A stretch of 64,000 nt of DNA, taken from positions 1 through 64,000 of the forward strand of contig DAXETY010000059.1 of the NCBI GenBank assembly GCA_051155755.1, read 5' to 3'. A program made the translations under genes and the position numbers. The notes under the pieces were generated by a model, which saw nothing but the letters and a program-made list of their open reading frames with translations, ran no database searches and was not told the origin of the DNA. This DNA is from DAXETY01 sp051155755. GTDB lineage: Bacteria > Desulfobacterota > Desulfobacteria > Desulfobacterales > SG8-13. Numbering within the stretch: the stretch's first letter is position 1; each line of letters starts with the position of its first letter. Positions 1-8,175 of this stretch are shown piece after piece.

Positions 1-72
1 GCCCAAAATTGCTTCTGTTGACTCGCTGCAACAGACACTGTAACAATCGCTCAAGATCGATGGGTAAGAAGC

Positions 73-936
73 GTGAGGGGAGCCAGTTGCAATCATCATT
101 GGGCGCTTGCCCGTCTCGGCTTTGCCATTTGCCTGCTGACTCTGCCGGCACTCCTGGTCTGGCCGGCCGGGACTGCAATCGGCGCTGAGACCGGTGCACC
201 GGACACCGTAAATCCGGTTCCCAGTTCGGGCGCCCGGCCTTCCGTAGAGCCGGCAGCGGACTCTGAGAATGCACCCGATACCAGCCTGGACGAATTCGAC
301 GTCCCGGAAGAATTCGAGACCTACGGGGTACCGGTGGCCGATCCGCTCGAACCCTTCAACCGGGCGATGTTCGTATTCAACGATCGGCTGTATTTCTGGC
401 TGCTGAAACCCACGGCCCGGGGCTATAATTTCCTGGTGCCGGAAGGCGCACGCAGGGGCGTTCAAAATTTTTTCACCAACCTGTTCACACCGGTTCGATT
501 TGCCAATTGCGTGTTGCAGGGCAAAGGAAATGAGGCTGCCGACGAAATTGCGCGCTTTGTCACCAACACCACCATCGGCTTTCTGGGGTTTGCCGATCCC
601 GCCGAAGATATCTACGGAATCCCGTTGCACGATGAAGATTTCGGGCAGACCCTGGGCGCCTGGGGTGTTGGAGACGGCTTTTTTATTGTCTGGCCGATAC
701 TGGGCGCCTCGACCCTGCGGGATTCGGTCGGGTGGGTCGGCGACGCCTTTTACACCAACCCGCTTTTTTACCTCGACGACCTGGCCTGGACGCTGGCGAT
801 CGGCGGTTACCGGCGCTTCAATGACATATCCCTGCGCATCGGTGAGTACGAAGCCATTAAAGAGGCGGCCATCGAGCCCTATCAGGCGATCCGGGACGGA
901 TACATTCAGTTCCGCAATGGATTGGTGAACGAATAA
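73..936 (+). CDS. mlaA: MlaA/VacJ family outer-membrane lipid-asymmetry protein
   Basis: 287 aa. The VacJ/MlaA domain begins near residue 89 with the family hallmark DPLEPFNRAMFVFND and continues through NFFTNLFTPVRFANC and GQTLGAWGVGDGFFIVWP. MlaA proteins sit in the outer membrane and pass mislocalised phospholipids from the outer leaflet to the periplasmic carrier MlaC. A hydrophobic signal segment (about residues 12-38) ends in an AIGA-like site. No lipobox cysteine follows it, so unlike E. coli MlaA this copy may not be lipidated. About 50 low-complexity residues (Pro, Glu, Asp rich) separate signal and domain. The chosen start is GTG with no strong ribosome site, so the exact N-terminus is uncertain. 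Other mla genes, if linked, lie upstream of the window. Confidence 0.9.
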   Translation: MRGASCNHHWALARLGFAICLLTLPALLVWPAGTAIGAETGAPDTVNPVPSSGARPSVEPAADSENAPDTSLDEFDVPEEFETYGVPVADPLEPFNRAMFVFNDRLYFWLLKPTARGYNFLVPEGARRGVQNFFTNLFTPVRFANCVLQGKGNEAADEIARFVTNTTIGFLGFADPAEDIYGIPLHDEDFGQTLGAWGVGDGFFIVWPILGASTLRDSVGWVGDAFYTNPLFYLDDLAWTLAIGGYRRFNDISLRIGEYEAIKEAAIEPYQAIRDGYIQFRNGLVNE

Positions 937-970
937 AGAAACGAAGTGTTTCAAACTTACCGGTAAGCAC

Positions 971-2551
971 ATGCAAATACTCATCAGCGACAATCTGGGT
1001 GAGGCGGGTGTCCAGCTGCTCCGAGAGCAGGAGGGCTTTCAGGTCGATGTAAAAACCGGTCTGACACCGGACGGGCTGCAGGAGATCATCGGGCAATACG
1101 ATGCCCTGATCATTCGCAGCGGAACCGTCGTGACCGAAGCGCTGCTGGAATCGGCTCCCAAGTTGAAGGTCATTGGACGGGCGGGCATTGGACTGGACAA
1201 CGTCGATGTCCCGGCGGCGACCAAACGGGGCATCGTGGTCATGAACACCCCCACGGGCAACGTGATCACAACGGCCGAACACACCATCGCCATGATGATG
1301 GCACTTTGCCGCAACATCCCCATGGGAACGCTTACTTTGAAAGCCGGCCGGTGGGAAAAAAAGCAGTTGCAGGGACGGGAAGTCTACAACAAGTGGCTGG
1401 GTGTCATCGGTTTCGGCAAAATCGGTTCCACGGTAGCGGATCGGGCCCGCGGGTTGCGGATGCGGGTGATGGTGTACGATCCTTACGTGGCGGCCGAGCA
1501 GATCGAAAAGGCCGGGTTTAAAAGCGTTACGCTGGACGAGCTGTTTCAAACCGCCGATTTCATTACGGTGCACGTGCCGAAGATGAAAAGCACCACCGGG
1601 TTGATCGGCCGGGACGCATTCGCCCGAATGAAGCCCGGTGTGATGGTCGTCAACTGTGCCCGGGGAGGCATTGTCGACGAAGCTGCGCTCAACGAGGCCA
1701 TCGATTCCGGAAAAGTGGCCGGTGCGGCGCTGGACGTTTTCGAAACCGAGCCGCCCGGCACCTGCCGTCTTTTCGACCAGGAGCGGGTCATCTGCACGCC
1801 GCACCTGGGGGCTTCCACCGAAGAGGCCCAGACCAACGTGGCCGTGCAAGTGGCCGGACAAATTATCGATTTTCTAAAAACCGGCACGATCGTCAACGCC
1901 GTGAACGTGCCCTCGATTACCGGGGAGTTGCTGACCAAGCTCGGCCCCTATTTGACCATCGCCGACCGCATCGGCGCGCTGCAGGCGCAGATCTCCCGCG
2001 GGCCGGTCAAGAAAGTGGAGATACTCTACGAGGGAAATTTCAACAATTTGGACCTCAGTCCGGTTTCCACCGCCGTGCTGAAGGGGCTGCTGGCGCCCAT
2101 GGTCCAAGACTCGGTGAATTTCGTCAATTCGCCGATCATTGCCAGAGAAATGGGCATCAAGGTCATCGAGAGTGCCAGCGAGGCATCGGATCACTTCATC
2201 CACCTGATCACCGTCCAGGTGGTCACCACCGACATGACCAATACCGTTGCCGGAACCATATACGGCAAACGAGAGCCGCGTATCGTAAAAATCAACAATT
2301 TCGGCCTGGAGCTGATCCCCGAGGGACACCTGGCGCTGATCTACAACATGGACAAGCCGGGGGCCATCGGCAGTATCGGAACCACGCTCGGCAAACACGC
2401 CATCAACATCAGCCGGATGCAAGTCGGCCAGGACCAGGACGGCGAAAACAACATTATCTTTCTGCGCACCGACACTTCGATTCCGGACGCGGTGCTGGAA
2501 GAACTGCGGGCGTTGCCGATGGTCAAAACGGTTACGCCGCTGGAATTTTAA
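971..2551 (+). CDS. serA: D-3-phosphoglycerate dehydrogenase
   Basis: 526 aa, the usual length of the long (type I) form. It oxidises 3-phosphoglycerate to 3-phosphohydroxypyruvate with NAD+, the first step of serine synthesis in the cytoplasm. The substrate domain (about 1-100) contains GRAGIGLDNVDVPAA. The Rossmann nucleotide domain follows with GFGKIGSTVA. The catalytic region shows NCARGGIVDE (Arg) and the His motif TPHLGAST. Residues after about 315 form the intervening ASB domain, and the last 75 or so form an ACT domain (YNMDKPGAIGSIG), the usual serine-binding regulatory module. It starts 34 bases after the mlaA-like gene. The 168-base gap after it contains a short hairpin without a T-run. 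Confidence 0.96.
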   Translation: MQILISDNLGEAGVQLLREQEGFQVDVKTGLTPDGLQEIIGQYDALIIRSGTVVTEALLESAPKLKVIGRAGIGLDNVDVPAATKRGIVVMNTPTGNVITTAEHTIAMMMALCRNIPMGTLTLKAGRWEKKQLQGREVYNKWLGVIGFGKIGSTVADRARGLRMRVMVYDPYVAAEQIEKAGFKSVTLDELFQTADFITVHVPKMKSTTGLIGRDAFARMKPGVMVVNCARGGIVDEAALNEAIDSGKVAGAALDVFETEPPGTCRLFDQERVICTPHLGASTEEAQTNVAVQVAGQIIDFLKTGTIVNAVNVPSITGELLTKLGPYLTIADRIGALQAQISRGPVKKVEILYEGNFNNLDLSPVSTAVLKGLLAPMVQDSVNFVNSPIIAREMGIKVIESASEASDHFIHLITVQVVTTDMTNTVAGTIYGKREPRIVKINNFGLELIPEGHLALIYNMDKPGAIGSIGTTLGKHAINISRMQVGQDQDGENNIIFLRTDTSIPDAVLEELRALPMVKTVTPLEF

Positions 2552-2720
2552 TTCGTTTCCGTCCGGAAACGGTGCATTTGCCGTTCGGGCGGGGTGTGAT
2601 TTTCCCGCTGAAACCCGTCGGCTTGGATTGCCGGTCAGCAAATCCATAATTATCATATATTGTTAAACCGAAATTATTTGGTCAAGGACAGCGATCGTCC
2701 GGTCGACAAAGGAGGTGGCC

Positions 2721-3152
2721 ATGGCGGAAGAAGGAAAAGGGTTTACAGTGAGGGATCGGCGGTTTTCCTCTGAGGAAGACGCCGGTGCCGAGTCTGCAAC
2801 CGTAGAAAAGAAAAAGCCGACCGAGGAGGAGGCGGCCGCGGCGGAACAGCGATCCACCGAGCGGACATCCGCCGAAGACCTGGAGTCCTCCGGTTCGGCC
2901 GATGCGCCGCTGCCCGAGGTGAACTTTCCAACCTTCATTCTTTCTCTAAATGCGTCGGCGCTGGTTCACCTCGGCGCCATCGAAGACCCCGCGGCCGGCA
3001 AGAAGATCAAGAATCTGCCGATGGCGAAACAAACCATCGACATCTTAAGTATGCTGGAGGAGAAGACCCGCGGCAATCTCGCCAAGGATGAAGAAAACAT
3101 GTTGAAAAACATCCTGTATGATCTTCGAATCCTGTATGTCAAAGAACGCTGA
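2721..3152 (+). CDS. DUF1844 domain protein
   Basis: 143 aa from the ATG at 2721, which lies 5 bases after a strong ribosome site (AAAGGAGG, 2708-2715). An in-frame GTG at 2715 overlaps that site and is less likely. The first 75 or so residues are charged, low in complexity and probably disordered (Glu, Ala, Ser rich). The C-terminal part is the DUF1844 domain: FPTFILSLNASALVHLG followed by AKQTIDILSMLEEKTRGNL. The function of this small family is unknown; it is common in Deltaproteobacteria and often sits near isoprenoid or protease genes, as here. The stop is 3 bases before the start of the HtrA-like gene, so the two are probably co-transcribed. Confidence 0.85.
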   Translation: MAEEGKGFTVRDRRFSSEEDAGAESATVEKKKPTEEEAAAAEQRSTERTSAEDLESSGSADAPLPEVNFPTFILSLNASALVHLGAIEDPAAGKKIKNLPMAKQTIDILSMLEEKTRGNLAKDEENMLKNILYDLRILYVKER

Positions 3153-3155
3153 AAG

Positions 3156-4355
3156 GTGTCGGATGTGGAGCCTGTGACCCCGGTCCGCAACCCTCGCAGC
3201 CGCACGGCGGGGCCCGTTGCGGCCGGCATTTTCCTGATATGCCTGCTGGTGTTCGCCTGCAGTCCGGAGGATTCGCAGAACTCGGGTACTGCCGCCAAAC
3301 GCGGTTCGAAGCAAAACGGTTTCGATGTGCCCGGGGTGCCGGTGGTGGCAATGGTGCCGGGAAATTTCAGCGAACTGGTGAAGCACACCGGTCCGGCGGT
3401 GGTGAATATCCAGGGGATGGCATCGGACGGCGACGGCCGCTTTTCCCGGTTTTTCGGTGACGGACCGGACAACCCGATGCGCGATTTTTTCGAACGCTTT
3501 TTCGGTGCCCCCGGAGAAGAAGGTTTGCAGCAGCGCAGCCTCGGCTCGGGTTTTATTGTGGATCGAGGCGGCTACATCGTCACCAACCAGCACGTGATTG
3601 CAGATGCCGATCGGATTCGCGTCACCCTTGCCGACGAACGACAGTTCGACGCCGTCGTTGTCGGAGCCGATCCTCAGACCGACCTCGCCCTGATCCGGAT
3701 CGACGCCGATTCGGATTTGCCGGCGCTGGCTCTGGGCAACTCCGATGCCACGCGCGTTGGACAATGGGTGGTCGCCATCGGCAACCCCTTTGGTCTGCAG
3801 CACACGGTGACCAAAGGCATCATCAGCGCCAAAGGCCGGGTGATCGGATCGGGCCCATACGACGACTTCATTCAGACCGACGCATCCATCAATCCCGGCA
3901 ACAGCGGCGGACCCCTCATCGATCTGGGCGGCCGCGTGATCGGGATCAACACGGCCATCGTCGCGGGCGGGACGGGCATCGGTTTTGCCATACCGGCCAA
4001 TCTTGCCAAAGGCATTCTGGAGCAGTTGCGCAGCGGCGGGAAGGTTACGCGGGGTTGGATCGGAGTGGTTATTCAGAATCTGCGACAAGAGACGGCCGAA
4101 TACTACGGCGTCGACGCCGATGAGGGCGTGTTGGTCGTGGAGGTCGTTTCCGGTGATCCGGCGCAACGCGCCGGCATTCTCGCTGGAGACATCATCACGG
4201 AGATCGAAGGACGCAGTGTGGACTCTTCCCGCACGCTGGTTCGATTGATCGCCGAGCAGACCATTGGAGAAACCATCGATGTTCAGGTCCTGCGCAACGG
4301 CGAAAAGAAGCACTTCAGCGTGAGCGTTGCCAAACGGGAGCAGGCCCGAAATTAA
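3156..4355 (+). CDS. HtrA/DegP-like serine protease, lipoprotein type
   Basis: 399 aa. A trypsin-like protease domain is followed by one PDZ domain. The triad is complete: His146 (NQHVIADA), Asp176 (QTDLALIRI) and Ser250 (INPGNSGGPLID). The PDZ domain covers about 295-390 (GWIGVVIQNL, then VSGDPAQRAGILAGDIIT). A single PDZ resembles DegS more than DegP/DegQ, which carry two. The N-terminal hydrophobic stretch ends LLVFAC, making Cys35 a plausible lipid attachment site, so the enzyme is probably tethered facing the periplasm for envelope protein quality control. The start is GTG, chosen because translation follows the DUF1844 stop directly; no longer start is supported. The exact paralogue (DegP, DegQ or DegS) cannot be fixed from sequence alone. 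Confidence 0.93.
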   Translation: MSDVEPVTPVRNPRSRTAGPVAAGIFLICLLVFACSPEDSQNSGTAAKRGSKQNGFDVPGVPVVAMVPGNFSELVKHTGPAVVNIQGMASDGDGRFSRFFGDGPDNPMRDFFERFFGAPGEEGLQQRSLGSGFIVDRGGYIVTNQHVIADADRIRVTLADERQFDAVVVGADPQTDLALIRIDADSDLPALALGNSDATRVGQWVVAIGNPFGLQHTVTKGIISAKGRVIGSGPYDDFIQTDASINPGNSGGPLIDLGGRVIGINTAIVAGGTGIGFAIPANLAKGILEQLRSGGKVTRGWIGVVIQNLRQETAEYYGVDADEGVLVVEVVSGDPAQRAGILAGDIITEIEGRSVDSSRTLVRLIAEQTIGETIDVQVLRNGEKKHFSVSVAKREQARN

Positions 4356-4546
4356 TATCCATCTTGAATCGGCTGTTTTCCCTTAAAATCGGTTATCCGC
4401 AGAACCACCCGACCGAACCGTGCACGAGGGTGGGGTTGCTTTTGGTTTTCCCGGTCCGGCTGCCATGACCGCATTCCGTGCGATGGACGCAGCGCAGGCA
4501 AAAAACCGACGGGTTCACGGGCCCACCGTCCAACGAGCCAACGGAT

Positions 4547-5449
4547 ATGCTGACGATACTTGCGCCGGCAAAGATCAATCTTTTTCTGCATGTGACCGGG
4601 CGCCGGTCGGACGGATACCACGAGCTTTTCACCCTGATGTGCCCGCTGACCCTCTTCGATCGGGTCCGCATTACCCCCATATCCAAAGGAATTCGTGTCC
4701 GCTGCAACCATCCGCGGGTCCCGGAGGATGACACCAACCTGGCCCATCGGGCGGCGGTCCGGTTTGCACGGGAGGCGATGGCCCGGGGCAAGGGGCCGTT
4801 TCGCGACGGTTTCCAAATCGCCATTCAGAAACGGATACCCGTCGGAGCCGGGCTCGGCGGCGGCAGCAGCGACGCCGCCGCGGTGTTTTGCGGCCTGAAC
4901 CGCTTTTATCATCATCCCTTTTCCTCCGCAGAGTTGATGCAGATGGGCCGCGATATCGGCGCCGATGTTCCCTTTTTTGTACAGGATCGACCGGCGTGGG
5001 CAACCGGCATCGGCGACCGTCTGCAAACCAGTCCGAAACTCCCGCCGCTGGCAGTTCTGTTGATCGATCCGGGCATTTTTGTATCGACTGCGAAGGTCTA
5101 CAAAAATCTGGATTTAGGATTGACAAATTGCCAAAAAAAACATAAAGACTTGCCTTTGGAGTTCCGCCCGTCTGATTTGGCGAACCGTTTATGCAACGAT
5201 CTGGAAACCGTAACACTGAACGCTCACCCGGAAATTTCCTTAGCGAAACGGGCACTTGTACAGAACGGTGCCCTGGCGGCGCTGATGTCCGGAAGTGGTT
5301 CTTCGGTGTTCGGCCTGTTCGACAGTCGTGGCACGGCCTTACGGGCCCGTGCTGCCATCGGTCGGACACAGTCCTGGCGGATGATTCTCGCGGAGCTGGC
5401 CGTCGACGGGATTGACCACCCGGGGTGCCGCAAATTCGACGGTTTCTGA
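4547..5449 (+). CDS. ispE: 4-diphosphocytidyl-2-C-methyl-D-erythritol kinase
   Basis: 300 aa from ATG 4547. The frame is open further upstream, but family homology begins at LTILAPAKINLFLHV, directly after this ATG. IspE phosphorylates CDP-methylerythritol with ATP in the MEP isoprenoid pathway, which feeds undecaprenyl phosphate and quinones. GHMP-kinase motifs are present: AKINLFLHVTGRRSDGYHEL at the N-terminus, the glycine-rich ATP loop PVGAGLGGGSSDAAA, and the C-terminal GALAALMSGSGSSVFGLF. It is followed by tRNA-Gln, prs, rplY and pth, an order shared by many Desulfobacterota. The 191 bases before it hold no recognisable gene. Confidence 0.95.
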   Translation: MLTILAPAKINLFLHVTGRRSDGYHELFTLMCPLTLFDRVRITPISKGIRVRCNHPRVPEDDTNLAHRAAVRFAREAMARGKGPFRDGFQIAIQKRIPVGAGLGGGSSDAAAVFCGLNRFYHHPFSSAELMQMGRDIGADVPFFVQDRPAWATGIGDRLQTSPKLPPLAVLLIDPGIFVSTAKVYKNLDLGLTNCQKKHKDLPLEFRPSDLANRLCNDLETVTLNAHPEISLAKRALVQNGALAALMSGSGSSVFGLFDSRGTALRARAAIGRTQSWRMILAELAVDGIDHPGCRKFDGF

Positions 5450-5490
5450 AATCATTTGCATTCGGAAGGTCCGGCGGCAACTTTGTTTTT

Positions 5491-5565
5491 TGGGGCGTCG
5501 TCAAGCGGTAAGACACAGGATTTTGGTTCCTGCATTCGGAGGTTCGAATCCTCCCGCCCCAGCCA
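5491..5565 (+). tRNA. tRNA-Gln (anticodon TTG)
   Basis: A 75-base cloverleaf that includes the encoded CCA. Acceptor arms TGGGGCG and CGCCCCA pair over 7 bp. The anticodon stem CAGGA/TCCTG encloses the loop TTTTGGT, giving anticodon TTG (Gln). The T arm is GGAGG-TTCGAAT-CCTCC. G is the discriminator base before CCA. It lies between ispE and prs. Confidence 0.97.
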
Positions 5566-5789
5566 TTTTCCATCACCGCAGGGCTGCAGATTCGAATGAA
5601 TCGTTGCGCGTGTTCGGCCGGGTTGCGGATATGCGGGCATATACACCAACGCCCACCCGCCAAGCGGGTGGCGCATCATTTTCGGGCGACGATCGGAAAA
5701 AAAACACCGGCACCTCGGTGCTTCACTGTTGAACCTGCAGGGGCTTTCTTCGGTTTGCAGGCAACCATCAGGCGGCGGCAGTTAAGCAA

Positions 5790-6728
5790 ATGGACGATTT
5801 CATCATTTTTTCGGGAAACTCGAATCCGCTTCTGGCACAGAAAATTTGCCAATATCTCGACGTTCCGCTGGGCGGTGCCAAGGTCAAAACTTTCAGTGAC
5901 GGAGAGATTCAGATCGAAATCGATGAAAACGTCCGCCTGAAAGATGTCTTCATCCTGCAGTCCACCTGTGCGCCCGTCAATGACAACTTGATGGAATTGC
6001 TGCTGATGATCGATGCCTGCAATCGTTCGTCGGCCAAGCGCATCACGGCGGTGATTCCCTATTACGGATATTCCCGGCAGGATAAGAAAGTCGCCCCGCG
6101 GGTTCCCATCAGTGCCAAACTGGTCGCCGATTTGTTGACCGTGTCCGGAACCAAGCGATTGATTACGATGGACCTGCATGCCGGCCAGATTCAGGGGTTT
6201 TTCAACATCCCCGTCGACAACCTGTTTGCCGCACCGATACTGATCGAATACATTCGAGAGAATTTCAACGACAAGCTGGTGATCGTATCCCCCGATGCCG
6301 GCGGGGTCGAACGGGCCCGCGCCTTTGCCAAGCGGCTCAATGCCGATCTGGCCATTATCGACAAGCGGCGCAGTGCGCCCAACAAGGCTCAGGCCATGGC
6401 CGTGGTCGGTGACGTCCGCAACAAGGTGGCGGTCATTCTCGATGACATGGTGGATACCGCCGGGACCCTCACCGAAGCCGCCGATGCCATTCTGCAGGCC
6501 GGCGCGCGCGAAGTGCACGCCAGCTGCGCCCATGCGGTGCTATCCGGACCGGCCGTGGACCGGATCGAGGCTTCCAGCTTGAAAAGCCTGGTGGTCACCG
6601 ACACGGTGCCCCTGCGGCCCAATGCGGAAGGCTGTGAAAAAATCCGGGTCCTCACCATCTCCGACATGGTGGGAGAGGCCATTATCCGAAGTCATACCGG
6701 GGATTCGGTGACTTCTTTGTTCGTATAA
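5790..6728 (+). CDS. prs: ribose-phosphate pyrophosphokinase
   Basis: 312 aa, full family length. It makes PRPP from ribose 5-phosphate and ATP for nucleotide, His and Trp synthesis. The N-terminal domain has FSGNSNPLLAQKICQYL and FSDGEIQIEIDENVR. The middle has PYYGYSRQDKK and the metal/PP motif TMDLHAGQIQGFF. The PRPP-binding loop is VAVILDDMVDTAGTLTEA. The region is not in an evident operon with tRNA-Gln: 224 bases with no clear gene lie before it. The rplY gene follows 42 bases later. Confidence 0.97.
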   Translation: MDDFIIFSGNSNPLLAQKICQYLDVPLGGAKVKTFSDGEIQIEIDENVRLKDVFILQSTCAPVNDNLMELLLMIDACNRSSAKRITAVIPYYGYSRQDKKVAPRVPISAKLVADLLTVSGTKRLITMDLHAGQIQGFFNIPVDNLFAAPILIEYIRENFNDKLVIVSPDAGGVERARAFAKRLNADLAIIDKRRSAPNKAQAMAVVGDVRNKVAVILDDMVDTAGTLTEAADAILQAGAREVHASCAHAVLSGPAVDRIEASSLKSLVVTDTVPLRPNAEGCEKIRVLTISDMVGEAIIRSHTGDSVTSLFV

Positions 6729-6770
6729 ACACGATTCTGCAATCGATGCAGTTAAGGGAGGAATTTTCTA

Positions 6771-7436
6771 TTGGAACCCGTATCTTTGCAAGCCACGCTC
6801 CGGAATACGACCGGCAACGGACCGGCCCGGCAGTTGCGCCGCAGTGGGAAAACCCCGGGTGTTCTATACGGGCGGGAGACCGCCCCGGTATCGCTCGCCG
6901 TGGATACCCATGATTTTGAACAGATCATCAACAAATACAACATCAACCAGGTATTGATCAAACTGGATGTCACCGACGGCGGTTTCCCCCAGAGTTCCGT
7001 CATGATCAAGGAACTGCAAGTCCACCCGCTCACCCGGTATCCACTGCATGTGGATTTCTACGTGATCGATATGAAGCGCAAGATCACCGTCAGCATACCG
7101 GTGGTCACCACCGGCAAGGCCGCCGGTGTCGAAGAAGGGGGCATTCTTCAGGTGGTGCGCCGCGACCTCGACGTAAACTGTCTGCCGGGGATGATACCGG
7201 AGCACATCAAGATCGACATCAGCCATTTGCAAATCGGCGATGCCGTACATATCGGTGAAATCGAACTGGAAGGCGATGTCGAATTTTTAGATGATGAAAG
7301 CCTCACCGTGGTTACGGTTTTGAGCCCGCAAGTAGAAGAAGAACCCGAAGAAGAAGAACTCGAAGGCGTCGAAGGCGAAGAGGGAGCGGAGACCGAAGAA
7401 GGTGAAGCCCCGGAAGCCGGTGGCGAAGAAGCGTAA
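6771..7436 (+). CDS. rplY: 50S ribosomal protein L25/general stress protein CTC
   Basis: 221 aa, the long CTC/TL5 form that binds 5S rRNA. The N-terminal L25 barrel (about 1-95) begins VSLQATLRNTTGNGPARQLR, and the C-terminal CTC beta domain (about 96-190) includes VEFLDDESLTVVTVL. The last 30 or so residues are an acidic Glu/Gly/Ala tail typical of bacterial CTC proteins. The start is TTG, supported by a good ribosome site (AAGGGAGG) about 10 bases upstream and by homology starting immediately. It sits between prs and pth, the usual neighbours. Confidence 0.95.
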   Translation: MEPVSLQATLRNTTGNGPARQLRRSGKTPGVLYGRETAPVSLAVDTHDFEQIINKYNINQVLIKLDVTDGGFPQSSVMIKELQVHPLTRYPLHVDFYVIDMKRKITVSIPVVTTGKAAGVEEGGILQVVRRDLDVNCLPGMIPEHIKIDISHLQIGDAVHIGEIELEGDVEFLDDESLTVVTVLSPQVEEEPEEEELEGVEGEEGAETEEGEAPEAGGEEA

Positions 7437-7553
7437 CCCGGTGGATCGATCGGCAAAGCACCCTCCCGGAAGAACCGACTCTACCGCGGTGGTGATTTGC
7501 CGGTCGGCGTTTTGGGCTGCCGGCGCGCATCGATCGCCGGCGGTAGTGGTACC

Positions 7554-8147
7554 ATGTCACAAGATCGACTCTGGCTCATTGTCGGCCTGGGAAATCCCGG
7601 GATACGCTATCAAGAGACCCGGCACAACATGGGCTTCTTTGTCATAGACGGACTGGCGCAGGACCACGGTATCGACTTGGGGCGGGAAAAATTTCAGGTA
7701 CACTTTGGCCGCGGGTTTATCGACGGGGTGGAAAGCATTCTGGGCAAACCGCAGGCCTTTATGAACCGGAGTGGGCCGCCGATTCGCCAACTGGCGGACT
7801 ATTTTCGAATCACCAAAGGAAACCTGCTGGTAATCCACGATGATATCGACCTGATATTTGGAAAGTTAAAAATCAAAGAGAAAGGAGGGCATGGAGGTCA
7901 CAACGGTGTGAAATCGTTGATGGAGTCTTTCGGAGGCGGCGATTTTCCGCGTTTGCGCGTGGGCATCGGGCGATCGGAGCAGGCCAGCGTCACCGATCAC
8001 GTTCTGGGCAAGTACACCTCGGAAGAAAAGCGCCAATTGCAGCCGGTCGTCGATATGGCCAAAGATGCCGTCGTCGCCATTGTCACCGAAGGGCTCACGA
8101 GCGGTATGAACCGTTTCAACGGCAAACGACCCGTGGTTTCGAGTTAA
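7554..8147 (+). CDS. pth: peptidyl-tRNA hydrolase
   Basis: 197 aa from ATG 7554; an open frame extends 57 bases upstream but homology starts at LIVGLGNPG. Pth cleaves the ester bond of peptidyl-tRNAs released from stalled ribosomes. Catalytic and substrate residues are visible: the Asn of GLGNPG, the catalytic His of ETRHNMGFF, Asn of FMNRSG, Asp of VIHDDIDL and the KGGHGGHNGVKS loop. It follows rplY by 117 bases and precedes hppA. Confidence 0.96.
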   Translation: MSQDRLWLIVGLGNPGIRYQETRHNMGFFVIDGLAQDHGIDLGREKFQVHFGRGFIDGVESILGKPQAFMNRSGPPIRQLADYFRITKGNLLVIHDDIDLIFGKLKIKEKGGHGGHNGVKSLMESFGGGDFPRLRVGIGRSEQASVTDHVLGKYTSEEKRQLQPVVDMAKDAVVAIVTEGLTSGMNRFNGKRPVVSS

Positions 8148-8175
8148 CCTAAATTCACTTCAGATGGAGGAAAGA

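Noticed and set aside
2..43. Short open frame to the left edge (13 codons ending in a stop), possibly the tail of an upstream gene.
   Set aside because: Too short to recognise, and no family motif is visible.
2554..2571. Hairpin CGTTTCC-GTCC-GGAAACG after serA.
   Set aside because: There is no T tract, so it is not supported as an intrinsic terminator.
5120..5148. TTGACA inside ispE, a possible internal promoter for tRNA-Gln and prs.
   Set aside because: No credible -10 lies at the right distance.
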